A stretch of DNA of 64,000 nucleotides from Gemmatimonadota bacterium (GTDB lineage: Bacteria; Gemmatimonadota; Gemmatimonadetes; Gemmatimonadales; Gemmatimonadaceae): positions 248,001-312,000 of the forward strand of contig JADJRJ010000031.1 of assembly GCA_016712265.1 (NCBI GenBank). The letters run 5' to 3'. A program made the translations under genes and the position numbers. How positions within the stretch are numbered: position 1 is the stretch's first letter; each line of letters opens with the position of its first letter. Below, in pieces: positions 26,501 to 34,100 of this stretch. The notes beneath the pieces are model-generated. The model was not told the origin of the DNA and ran no database searches. It worked only from the letters and a program-made list of their open reading frames with translations.

Positions 26501-26808
26501 GCGCAGGTCTTGGCAGCGACCTTGAAGTCCAGGGTCTTGTGACAACTCGCGCACGGGGCGCTCGCGTGAGCCCCGGCCAGGGGGAACGTCTTCTCCGCAT
26601 GCGCAAACCCACGAGCCACCTTCGCCGGCTTCCACGCGTTGGCGGTGTGGCAGGTGGCGCACGCGCGTGTCAGGCTGGCCCCATGCGGGTTGTTCATGGT
26701 GGCGCGCGCCGGCACCGCCGTGCGTGGCGCCGCCTGCGCCCCGATCCCAAGCGGGAGCAGCGCCAGCCACAGGGTCACCAAGAGCCTAACCACGAGCTGA
26801 GCCCCCAT
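23530..26808 (-). CDS. 43-heme c-type cytochrome made of tandem triheme repeats
   Basis: Exported cytochrome of 1092 residues. ATG 26808 opens a signal peptide (LLVTLWLALLPLGIGAQAA). I count 43 CxxCH haem-attachment motifs, one per ~25 residues. The first six are irregular. Then come about twelve copies of a ~74-residue unit, each with three motifs of the forms CQSCHTTTQW, CASCHADGVY and CVSCHQ-DYN, separated by FDH, FPLTGAH and PPH/NH. Those three extra His per unit can serve as distal ligands, predicting bis-His low-potential haems. The C-terminus has three further motifs and ends CLACHPDGDD. It overlaps the upstream 23-heme frame by 23 bp and the barrel gene by 1 bp. Likely role: long-range electron transfer across or beyond the outer membrane. 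Confidence 0.9.
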   Translation of the reverse strand: MGAQLVVRLLVTLWLALLPLGIGAQAAPRTAVPARATMNNPHGASLTRACATCHTANAWKPAKVARGFAHAEKTFPLAGAHASAPCASCHKTLDFKVAAKTCASCHSDVHKGELGTDCVRCHTARSFADRGAMTRMHQLTRFPLRAAHAVVACESCHLPTRSGQLQFVRGQAQCASCHLATFRTANAPPHLEPSFSRDCTSCHKTSSWKGAAFDHSQTLFPLSGGHRTVGCAECHADKQYHGRSMECSSCHQKDYARTTNPPHAQGFPTTCASCHTTDKWNGARFDHAQSTQFPLTGAHRAATCNGCHGDKVFRGKSQQCASCHQAAYNATTTPKHAAAGFATTCQSCHTTTQWKGAPFDHNAATRFPLSGAHRTATCASCHADDVYRGKPTTCLSCHQAAYNATATPPHAAAGFATTCQSCHTTTQWKGAPFDHDASTRFPLTGAHRATTCATCHADGVYRGKPSTCASCHQAAFTATTTPPHVAARFATTCQSCHTTTQWKGATFDHATTNFPLTGAHRTSTCADCHADRVYVGKPSTCASCHQRDFDGTTTPNHRSSGFSVTCQTCHSTTQWKGAVFDHGVTKFPLTGAHRATSCTGCHADNVFAGKPTTCVSCHQATYNATKAPAHAAAGFPTTCEACHTTSQWSGAPFDHANTQFPLTGAHRATTCDGCHADKVYDGKPTTCVSCHLTTYNGTTTPNHKAAGFPTSCEGCHTTSQWPGAVFDHAKTAFPLTGAHRASPCASCHADGVYKGKPTTCVSCHQSDYNGTTSPNHKTLGFPATCEGCHTTTQWTGATFNHSATLFPLTGAHATTTCVACHADGVYKGKPTTCVSCHQVDYNTTTRPPHGPSSIPTQCQSCHTTTAWQGAPYNHALTAFPLTGAHQAATCLDCHADGVYKGKPQTCITCHNSDWSASTNPHHAAAGFATQCQTCHTTTQWKGGTYNHNATAFPLTGAHLPTPCISCHASKVYKGLPGSCVSCHLADYNATTNPRHATASFPTTCQSCHTTNQWLGATFNHDGAYFPIYSGKHRGKWSRCSDCHVNATNYKVFECILCHEHSNKSKVDNDHKGKSGYQYVSVKCLACHPDGDD
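23760..26220 (-). repeat. Tandem ~222-bp coding repeats (triheme units)
   Basis: About twelve in-frame direct repeats of ~222 bp, each coding for one triheme unit of the 43-heme cytochrome. The best-conserved copies (middle of the array) share long DNA stretches around the CHTTTQWKGA and FPLTGAH codons; the outer copies are more diverged. There are no spacers, so it is not a CRISPR array. Copy number could change by recombination, and short-read assemblies may collapse it. Confidence 0.8.
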
Positions 26809-28796
26809 GGCAGGACTCGCACCGGGCCGACAACCCGCGCCAGGCCACGGGCCCGCCACCTGGTGTTGCCCGATGACACGAGCCACACGGCACCTTCTCA
26901 TGCGCGCCCTTGAGCGAGAAGGTGGCCTCGCGTTCATGGTCGAACCGTGCTGGCACGAACGACGCCACCACGTGACACCCTTCACAGGCGCCGCGGTCGG
27001 CCCGGTGCGCAAACTGCTCGCCATGGGGTGTCGCGTGGCAGCTTGCGCAGGTGGTAGCGCGCTTGGTGGCGAACGGGAGGGCCGTGACGCCGCGCGCGGA
27101 CAGGCGCAACGTCGCGGTGGCGGCGGGCTTCCCGAAGTCGGCGTGACATCCAATGCAGGAGACAGCGCGATGTGCACCCTCGAGGGCATACCCCAACGCG
27201 GCATGCTGCGCGACCGTCGTCGTGGCAGGCCGCCAACGCGCGGCATCATGACACGCCGCACAGGGTTTGCTGGCCCCCGGCGCATCGTACCGACCCGCGT
27301 GCGGATCGACGTGACAGGCGGCGCACGTCACCTCGGGCACCCGGAGGGTCGCACGCGCCTTGCGCCCGGCCGGCGTGGCCAGTGGTGGGAGCCCCGGCCG
27401 CTGCGGGCCATGGCACGCAGCTGCACGCCACCTGTCCGTGTCGCCCGTCCAGGGTGACCGCTAGGGTCGCGTGTTCCTTCACGCCGAACTGGCTCGGGAC
27501 AAACGCTGCGGTGGAGTGACACGCCTCGCAGGTGCCGGGGGCCGCCGTGCGCGCGAGGTCGCGTCCGTGGGCGTCCTCATGACACCCACTGCACGTGCGG
27601 GTGCCCAACGTGAGCCGCGCCGCCGGCCGTGGCCCGCGGCGTGCCGCAGGGGCGGGCGCCTTCACGGGGGTATGGCATGCCGCGCACTTCGTCGTGACAT
27701 GCTTCCCGTCCAGCGGGTAGGTCGTGCGAGCGTGCTGCGCCACCGTGAAGGTGCTGGGCGTGAACCCGCTGACCGCATGGCAGGTCGCACAGTCACTGCG
27801 TGTGGTCGACGCCTCGTGCGGGTCCTGGTGACAGGTCGCGCATGTGGCAAACCCCGGCTTGCGCGTCGCGAGGTTGGTGCCATGGCACCCCTCGCACGAT
27901 ACCGCTGCGTGCCGCCCACGCAGGGGGTAGTTGGTCACCTGGTGGTTGAACCCACCCCGGTTGATGGCATCAAACGCACGCGTGACATGACAGCTCGCAC
28001 ACTTGGCTCCCAAGGCGCCGCGATGCGGGTCCGTATGGCAGGAGGAACATTCCTTGAACGGCACCGGCTTGAAGGTCCCGACGCGTGTGCCCTGCGCGTT
28101 GCGATGCACCGGCAGTCGCGACGTCTCATGGCACGCGGCGCACTTCACCTCGACATGCGCCCCGGTGAGCGGGTAATCCGAGCTGTCGTGCTTGAACCCG
28201 GGCGCGGGAGCCCACCCCTTCGCGTCATGGCATGAGGCACAACGCGCACCCAGGGAGCCGCGATGGGCGTCGTCCGGCTCATGGCAGCTGGCGCAGGTCG
28301 TGTTCAGGCCGATCCAGCCGGCCGTGTTCTTGCGCGCCGAGAGCGCCGCGACCGGCGCCGTGCGGTACTTCGGCGCATGGCACGATGTGCACTTGGCCTC
28401 CTGGTGCTTGCCCTCCAGGGCCCAACCGGCCTTCTGGTGGTCGAACCGCGTCGACGATCCACCCGGCCATTCGATCATCTCGAACGAAGCACCGGCATGG
28501 TCCGGATGGCACTGCGCGCAGGTCTTGCGCGAGGCGCGTCCTTCCCGCCCATGGTAGCCACGCCCCTCACGCTCGAGTGCGCCGACGTCCTTGTGACACG
28601 ACACGCACATCACGGACATCGGTTCGCGGTTCAGTCCGTGACACTTCGCGCAGTTAGTGGCACCTTCCAGCGACTGGTGCGCGCGCGCCAGGGGCCCGGG
28701 GGAGATCTGCGCCCCACTCCGCGCGGGCGTCATCAGCATGATGAGTCCCACCGTCGCGGTTGCGAGCCACCGAACGCACTGGGCATCGCGCGTCAT
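26786..28796 (-). CDS. 23-heme c-type cytochrome, single frameshift
   Basis: Periplasmic multiheme cytochrome. ATG 28796 overlaps the upstream TGA (ATGA). A signal peptide (LATATVGLIMLMTPARSGAQ) precedes 15 CxxCH motifs (CAKCHGLN to CEACHSTA) in the first frame, which is intact to about 27416. A further seven (CAACHVDP to CESCHGGS) are in the +1 frame, ending at 26786. Between them one surplus base splits a would-be sixteenth motif (TGC AGC TGC G TGC CAT, minus strand 27425-27410). Conserved NYPLRGRHAAVSC- and TYPLDGKHVTTKC-type His suggest bis-His haems, as in its 43-heme neighbour. It is the probable periplasmic carrier between membrane oxidoreductase and outer-membrane module. The frameshift may be a sequencing indel. 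Confidence 0.8.
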
Positions 28797-30244
28797 CCTG
28801 CCTTGGCCGGGGCGATCGGGACATCCTTTGGCACGAGCCGCACCCCGATCTTCTCCAGGAAGGTGTACGGGGCCTCTCCACCGATGCGCACGATCACGTC
28901 GTCGTTGGGCAGGATCGTGGTCTGCCCGTCGACCTCCAGCACGACCACCTCGGGCCGGACCTCGCGGAGCTGCGACCCCAGCATCAGCCGCACGGTGCCA
29001 CGTTCGACAGCTGCGCCAAGTTTGTGCCGGTTGCGATCCTTCACGCGCCCGAACTCCTGCCCCCGGTACGAGAGGATGACCTCGGTCCCTGCCTGGTTGG
29101 CCAGTCCCACTGCCGACTCGATCGCGCTGTCGCCGCCGCCGACCACGAGGACCCGACGCCCCGCGAACGCTTCCATCTCCACCACGTCGTAGAAGACCTT
29201 CGCGAGGTCCTCGCCGGGGACGCCGAGCCGTCGGGGAGTGCCCCGTCGGCCCAGGGCGAGCACTACGCGCCGCGCGCGCCACTCCCGCTCCGGCGTGCCG
29301 ATCACAAAGGCCTCCCCATCGCGCGCGATCCGCTCCACCTTCTGGTAGGTCTGTACCTGCAATCCGGTGTTGGCGACGATCGTCTCCCACACCTGCAGCA
29401 ACGTCTCCTTCGACGCGTCCGCCACCCAGAGGTCACCATACAGCGGGATATGGACCGGCTCGGCGAGGAGCAGCTTGTGCCGCGGGTACTTGCGCACCGT
29501 GTCGCTCAACGACCCCTGCTCCAGCACCACGTATGAGAGCCCACGACGCAGGGCTTCGAGTCCTGCGCTGAGTCCGGCGGGGCCGGAGCCGACGATGCAG
29601 ACGTCGACGGTGTCCTCGCGTCCGTCGGGCCGCACCTCCCCGGGAGGCAGTTCGCGCGCGACCTGCTCGACCGCAATCTTGCCCTCGTTGATGGCGTTCT
29701 TGATCAGGCCGCGGCCACCCAGTTCGCCGACGATGAACACCCCGCGCACATTCGACTGGAACCCCCCGTCGAGATCGGGGACGACGACGCGATTCACGGC
29801 CGTCCCCGCATTGACCGAAATGCCACCGACCGGGCAGGCCGCCACGCATTCGCCGTGGCCTACGCACAGTGCATCGTCAACGACGGCCAGCTTGCCACGC
29901 ATCGTGATGGCGCCGACTTCCGGGCACGCCGCCACGCAGGTGCCACACCCCACGCAAATGTCCCCGCGGACCATGGCCCGGAGGGCACCCACCGCGCCTT
30001 CCGTCGCTTCTCGCCGGGACTCCGGCGCGCTCACCAACTCGTACATCTGCTGGGGAATGCCGCAGGATGGGCAATACGTGGACCCCTCCGGGACCGACGT
30101 CTGACATCGCGCACACGGTCGGCCACGCGGGGCCACCGGCGCGGCGGCGGACGCACTCGCGTGTGACCCGCCACGTCTGAGGTGCAACCAGACAAAGACC
30201 CCCGTGAGGGCAAAGAAACCGAGGGTCGTGAGCAGGTCGCCCAT
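28793..30244 (-). CDS. Membrane-anchored FAD / 4Fe-4S pyridine nucleotide-disulfide-type oxidoreductase
   Basis: Protein of 483 residues. An N-terminal helix (LLTTLGFFALTGVFVWLHLRR), with positive charges after it, places the rest in the cytoplasm. Next come a zinc-ribbon pair (CARCQ, CPSC), a ferredoxin module (CVGCGTCVAACP and CVGHGECVAACP, the second with His where Cys is usual), then an FAD/NAD(P) two-dinucleotide-fold region: VCIVGSGPAGLSAGLEA and VLVVGGGDSAIESA. It resembles the thioredoxin reductase/YpdA-like branch, but no CxxC redox pair is seen after the FAD motif. It probably exchanges electrons between NAD(P)H or ferredoxin and the b-type cytochrome encoded just upstream. Junctions are TGATG (upstream) and ATGA (downstream). 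Confidence 0.85.
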   Translation of the reverse strand: MGDLLTTLGFFALTGVFVWLHLRRGGSHASASAAAPVAPRGRPCARCQTSVPEGSTYCPSCGIPQQMYELVSAPESRREATEGAVGALRAMVRGDICVGCGTCVAACPEVGAITMRGKLAVVDDALCVGHGECVAACPVGGISVNAGTAVNRVVVPDLDGGFQSNVRGVFIVGELGGRGLIKNAINEGKIAVEQVARELPPGEVRPDGREDTVDVCIVGSGPAGLSAGLEALRRGLSYVVLEQGSLSDTVRKYPRHKLLLAEPVHIPLYGDLWVADASKETLLQVWETIVANTGLQVQTYQKVERIARDGEAFVIGTPEREWRARRVVLALGRRGTPRRLGVPGEDLAKVFYDVVEMEAFAGRRVLVVGGGDSAIESAVGLANQAGTEVILSYRGQEFGRVKDRNRHKLGAAVERGTVRLMLGSQLREVRPEVVVLEVDGQTTILPNDDVIVRIGGEAPYTFLEKIGVRLVPKDVPIAPAKAG

Positions 30245-31233
30245 CAATAGAACCAGGTCGACCCGACCGCGACGACCACGACCACATGGATGACCACTGC
30301 GACCAGCGCGGTGATCGCAAACGGTCGGTGCGCCACGTGCCAGAACCGGAACACGCGGTGCGTCGCGTCCAGCAACCGGGCCTGCTGCGTGAGCGCGATC
30401 TCGCGCCGGGCCAGGCGGACCGCCTCGCGTGCAGCATCCGCGTGCGCGGCATCCACCTGGCCGCCCATCGCGGCCCATCGCTTGGGCAGGTCGTGCGCCA
30501 GTCGCCATCGTCGCCAATCACCAACGACGAGCTGCGTGAGCGCGGACCACGCCGTGATCGGTGCCTGCGCTTCCGCATCCACCTCGAGCGTCTGTGTCAC
30601 TGCGGGGGCCGGCAGTCCCGTCAAGCGGGCAATCTCATCGACGAGGGCCGTGCGCTCGCGGGTGACCTCGTCGCGGGTCAGTTCCACGCCCGCACGCGTC
30701 CTCGGGATCCGCGTGTAGAGGTAGCGCCCCACGACGCCACTCGCGCACACCACGAGCATGGCATCGAAGCCCAGCCCGATCAGCCCCTGCGAGCGCCAGG
30801 CGGCATGGAGAGTGAGCAGGAGGGGAAGGCCAATGGCCGCGAAGACGTGGACGTCGAGCCAACGCCCCACCGACCCGGTCCAGGACAGGCGCTTCCAGCG
30901 CTTGCGAAGCGGATACAGCCAGAGAAACAGGAAGACGACCAACGCCACGAGTCCCGCCGACTGCCCCACGGTGCCCGAGGGGCGCAACAACTCGTGCGAG
31001 GCATGTCGCACCTGTTCGGCACGAGGCGCCAGGTAGTACGACGCCCCCGACAGGTTCGCGGCGGCCAGCAGTGTGAGCAGGATCACCACCGGCCATGCAC
31101 GTGCGCGAGCGCGCGCCGCGGGGACGGCCGTGACAGGGGCGCCGCGATGAACAGGACGCGACGCCGCCGATGGCGATGTGGGTGCTGCCGGCGCCGTGGG
31201 GGAGACGCGGACAGCGAGGTTCGATTGTGGCAT
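30244..31233 (-). CDS. b-type membrane cytochrome, first gene of the multiheme operon
   Basis: Integral membrane protein of 329 residues, not assigned to a named family. About five helices: WPVVILLTLLAAANLSGASY (~48-67), GLVALVVFLFLWLY (~94), LDVHVFAAIGLPLLLTLHAAW (~127-147), LGFDAMLVVCASGVVGRYLY (~153-172) and PFAITALVAVVIHVVVVVA (~303-321). A cytoplasmic-type helical region lies between the last two. His residues placed inside helices (DVHVF, LTLHAAW, FWHVAHRP, VIHVVV) are suited to bind two b haems, as in cytochrome b561/ferric-reductase-like folds. Its stop overlaps the next ATG (TGATG). Likely role: moving electrons across the inner membrane between the FAD/Fe-S enzyme or quinol and the periplasmic cytochromes. 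Confidence 0.7.
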   Translation of the reverse strand: MPQSNLAVRVSPTAPAAPTSPSAASRPVHRGAPVTAVPAARARARAWPVVILLTLLAAANLSGASYYLAPRAEQVRHASHELLRPSGTVGQSAGLVALVVFLFLWLYPLRKRWKRLSWTGSVGRWLDVHVFAAIGLPLLLTLHAAWRSQGLIGLGFDAMLVVCASGVVGRYLYTRIPRTRAGVELTRDEVTRERTALVDEIARLTGLPAPAVTQTLEVDAEAQAPITAWSALTQLVVGDWRRWRLAHDLPKRWAAMGGQVDAAHADAAREAVRLARREIALTQQARLLDATHRVFRFWHVAHRPFAITALVAVVIHVVVVVAVGSTWFY

Positions 31234-31312
31234 ATCGGTTTACTGCCAGGACGCCACGGGAGCAACGTGGCCAGGGGCGCAACGGCAGGCATGACGCTGC
31301 ACCCCCGCATCA

Positions 31313-31352
31313 GGGTATCACGAATCGTGGCACCCCGATGTGATGCGCATCA
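31313..31352 (-). promoter_or_regulatory. FNR/CRP-type operator and promoter of the multiheme operon
   Basis: A perfect 12-bp palindrome TGATGCGCATCA (31341-31352) fits TGAT-N4-ATCA, the core of FNR-family boxes. On the minus strand a -10-like TGATAC (31320-31315) follows, giving a start near 31306-31308 and placing the palindrome centre about -38 to -41, the class II activator position. The operon's first ATG is 31233, so the leader would be ~75 nt. Binding is inferred, not shown. Confidence 0.5.
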
Positions 31353-31645
31353 TACGCTGGCCAACGTGAACCCTCGATGAACAGCGCCTAACGCGACATC
31401 ATCGCTATGGACGCGGCATGTGCACACGGAGTCACCGCGTAATGAAATGCCTGACGAGCAGGCCGAACGGTGGAGCGGCGCGGCGTCGCACCCCGGCATG
31501 CCCTTCGTTGACGCACGGATACGCCGCGAGGGCGCGGGCACGCGTGGGAGCTGGCTCTTGCGCGCACACCATCCCCGTGCGTACGCTCGGCCATGACCCG
31601 TTCACACCAGCCTGTTGTCGTCGCCCGCACTCACGCGAGGGGCCA

Positions 31646-33109
31646 ATGACCGAGCGCCAGTCGACCCATCGCACCGGCCTCGCAGACCCGGCGCTCACCC
31701 AGGCCCTGGTCGGTGAGACTTGGCGCGCCACGGAGACCACCTTTGAGGTCCGCGACCCGTGGGACGGGTCACTGGTGGCGCGAGTCGCCGACGCGGGCGT
31801 TGAAGAAGCCCGCGAGGCGGCCGACCATGCCATGGCAGCCTTCGAACGCTGGAGCCGCACCAGCGCCTGGGAGCGCAGCGCGATCCTCCGGCGCTGGTTC
31901 GATGGCATCCTGGCGAACGAGGGCGAGCTGGCCGGGCTGATGGCGCGCGAGATGGGGAAGCCGGTGACCGAGGCGCGCGGCGAGGTGAAGTACGCCGCTG
32001 GTTTCGTGGAGTTCTACGCCGAGGAGGCCAAGCGCATCCATGGCGAGACGATCCCGAGCCAGTTCGCGCACAAGCGGTTGCACACCAACCTCAAGCCCGT
32101 CGGACCTGTCTACGCGATCACGCCGTGGAACTTCCCGGCGGCGATGGTGACGCGAAAGGTTGCGCCCGCGCTCGCCGCGGGCTGCACGGTCATCCTCAAG
32201 CCCGCGGAAGCCACCCCGCTCACGGCCCTGCGTCTGGCGGAACTCTGGCTGGCTGCCGGCGGCCCCAGTGGCACGTTGCAGGTGCTCCCCTGCCTGGACC
32301 CGGTCCCCGTGTCGCGCGTGCTGATCAACGACCCACGGATCCGGAAGCTCACCTTCACGGGGAGCACGGAGGTGGGGATGCGCCTGTATGCGCAGGCCGC
32401 CTCGACGATGAAGCGGCTCTCGCTCGAGTTGGGTGGACACGCGCCGTTCATCGTCTGCGCCGACGCCGACGTCGATGCTGCCGTGGCCCAGGTAGTGGCG
32501 TCGAAGTTTCGCAACGCTGGACAAACCTGCGTGTGCGCCAACCGGATCTATGTCCATGCGGACGTGCACGACGCCTTCGTCTCCCGTTTCGTGCTGGCGG
32601 TGCAGGGCCTGAAGGTCGGCGACCCGCTCGACCCCGCGACCCAGATCGGTCCGCTGGTGAACGCAGACGCGCTGGCCAAGGTCGAGGCCCACGTGGCGGA
32701 TGCCCGCGCGGGCGGAGCGCGCCTCCTGATCGGCGGAGGGTCGACCGGAGGTTCTTCTTATACGCCGACCGTACTGACCGGCGTCCGCGACGGGATGAAG
32801 ATCCTCGAGGAAGAGACCTTTGGCCCGGTGGCCCCGATCATGGCCTTCACCGATGAGGTCGAAGTCCTTCGCGCGGCGAACAGCGTCCCGGTTGGGCTTG
32901 CGGCGTATCTCTGGACGCGGGACCTCGGGCGCGCGTACCGGATGGCCGAGTCGCTCGCGTACGGCATTGTCGGGATCAACGATGGTGTGCCGGCCACGCC
33001 GCAGGCGCCCTTTGGCGGGGTGAAGAACTCCGGCCTCGGACGCGAAGGGGGACACTGGGGCCTGCACGAGTTCCTGGACGTGCAGTACGTGTCGACGGCC
33101 ATCGGCTGA
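31646..33109 (+). CDS. gabD: NAD(P)-dependent succinate-semialdehyde dehydrogenase
   Basis: Aldehyde dehydrogenase of 487 residues that oxidises succinic semialdehyde to succinate, linking GABA or related catabolism to the TCA cycle. Diagnostic blocks are ITPWNFPAAMVTRK (cofactor-binding Asn/Lys), KPAEATPLTAL, FTGSTEVG, the general-base Glu in LELGGHAPFIV, the nucleophile Cys in NAGQTCVCANRIY, and PFGGVKNSGLGREGG near the end. ATG 31646 is preceded by GAGGGG. The frame upstream to 31418 has no conserved sequence. Transcribed away from the multiheme operon. The GabD subfamily call rests on the overall motif pattern; neighbouring ALDH subfamilies are possible. Confidence 0.85.
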   Translation: MTERQSTHRTGLADPALTQALVGETWRATETTFEVRDPWDGSLVARVADAGVEEAREAADHAMAAFERWSRTSAWERSAILRRWFDGILANEGELAGLMAREMGKPVTEARGEVKYAAGFVEFYAEEAKRIHGETIPSQFAHKRLHTNLKPVGPVYAITPWNFPAAMVTRKVAPALAAGCTVILKPAEATPLTALRLAELWLAAGGPSGTLQVLPCLDPVPVSRVLINDPRIRKLTFTGSTEVGMRLYAQAASTMKRLSLELGGHAPFIVCADADVDAAVAQVVASKFRNAGQTCVCANRIYVHADVHDAFVSRFVLAVQGLKVGDPLDPATQIGPLVNADALAKVEAHVADARAGGARLLIGGGSTGGSSYTPTVLTGVRDGMKILEEETFGPVAPIMAFTDEVEVLRAANSVPVGLAAYLWTRDLGRAYRMAESLAYGIVGINDGVPATPQAPFGGVKNSGLGREGGHWGLHEFLDVQYVSTAIG

Positions 33110-33118
33110 GCGTGCGGC

Positions 33119-33904
33119 TCAGCCGAGCTGTGACACCCAGGCGATCATATCGCGCTTGACCTGCTCGCCCTGTGGCTCGACGAACAGGGAATGGCCGCCC
33201 TCCGCATACTCTCGCACCGTGGCGCCGTAGCGGCGAGCGGCAGCGCGCATCTGGCCCGCCGGCACCAGGCGGTCCCTTGCTCCAATGAGCGAGAGCAAGG
33301 GCACACGCACCTTGAGCGGGTCGACCGAAACGGCGCCCAGCATGATATCCCGCAAGGCGGAACCCGACTCCGGCACAAAGGTGTCGAGGATGCGCTGCTG
33401 CAACGCGGGCTCGACCTGGCGCAGGGAAATCCCGCGCAGGTCCTCCCGCGGCGGGGCGACGGTCGCGCCCATCAGGATCCGCGGCAGCAGCTTCACGAAA
33501 ACCGGGAGCGACGCCGTGGTGGGCCGCACCGCTGCCGGCGGTGCAGCCGCCACGAGGATGGCACCCCGGCAGTTCCCGGTCTCGGCCACCTTCAACACCA
33601 CCAGGCCACCCATCGAGTGCCCGAGCAGGATCGGCGGGGCGCCCAACTGCCGGATCATCGCCAGTACGTCCATGACATAGTCGGCGATGCGAGCCCCATC
33701 CACCCGGTCGTCCGGACCGTGCCCGCGCAGGGGGAAGGCGTAGGCCGGGATTCCCGCGCTGCCGAACGACTCCACGAGAGGCCGAAGCTGCTCGGGACAA
33801 CTGAAGGCCCCGTGGACACAGAGGACGGGCACCCGGTCCGGCGCGCCGGGGGCGTGAAGTCCCCTGAAATTTCCGAGCTGAATGGGCTGGGCGGTCACGG
33901 GCAC
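33119..33904 (-). CDS. Alpha/beta hydrolase (lysophospholipase-like)
   Basis: Serine hydrolase of 261 residues. It has VPVLCVHGAFS (oxyanion loop), nucleophile elbow GHSMGG, the acid in SLIGARDRLVP, and the base in EGGHSLFVEP, the order and spacing of monoacylglycerol lipase/lysophospholipase-like enzymes. GTG 33904 has GAGGA about 8 bp upstream. It is convergent with gabD, 9 bp between stops. No signal peptide, so cytoplasmic. Substrate not predictable. Confidence 0.8.
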   Translation of the reverse strand: MPVTAQPIQLGNFRGLHAPGAPDRVPVLCVHGAFSCPEQLRPLVESFGSAGIPAYAFPLRGHGPDDRVDGARIADYVMDVLAMIRQLGAPPILLGHSMGGLVVLKVAETGNCRGAILVAAAPPAAVRPTTASLPVFVKLLPRILMGATVAPPREDLRGISLRQVEPALQQRILDTFVPESGSALRDIMLGAVSVDPLKVRVPLLSLIGARDRLVPAGQMRAAARRYGATVREYAEGGHSLFVEPQGEQVKRDMIAWVSQLG

Positions 33905-34027
33905 AAGCTAATTCCTCGGGGTCGCGGTCAAACTTGGGGCCGGCTGGAGCCGTTATAGGGAGAAGGAATCCCTACGCGGCGGACCGGGGTCTAACGTCCG
34001 CTTGAAGAGCGCGTCTATAGAATGCCG

Positions 34028-34035
34028 TAAGTTTG
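34028..34035 (+). promoter_or_regulatory. Candidate promoter element of the Oar-like receptor
   Basis: TAAGTTTG fits the TAnnTTTG -7 consensus of Bacteroidota-type promoters and is nearly the same as the element ahead of glnS. A TTG 23 bp upstream could be the partner, but the spacing is longer than usual. It would place the transcript start near 34042, supporting the GTG 34101 start rather than the TTG at 34002. Confidence 0.25.
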
Positions 34036-34100
34036 GCCTCAGTCGTTCCCCCCAATCCAGAATCGTCGTGCCTGCTTTCGCACTCCGGCCATCACAGGCC

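Noticed and set aside
28797..29390. N-terminal extension of the 23-heme cytochrome
   Set aside because: It runs antisense-free through the FAD gene in another frame; the ATG at 28796 begins a clear signal peptide and overlaps the upstream stop as ATGA.
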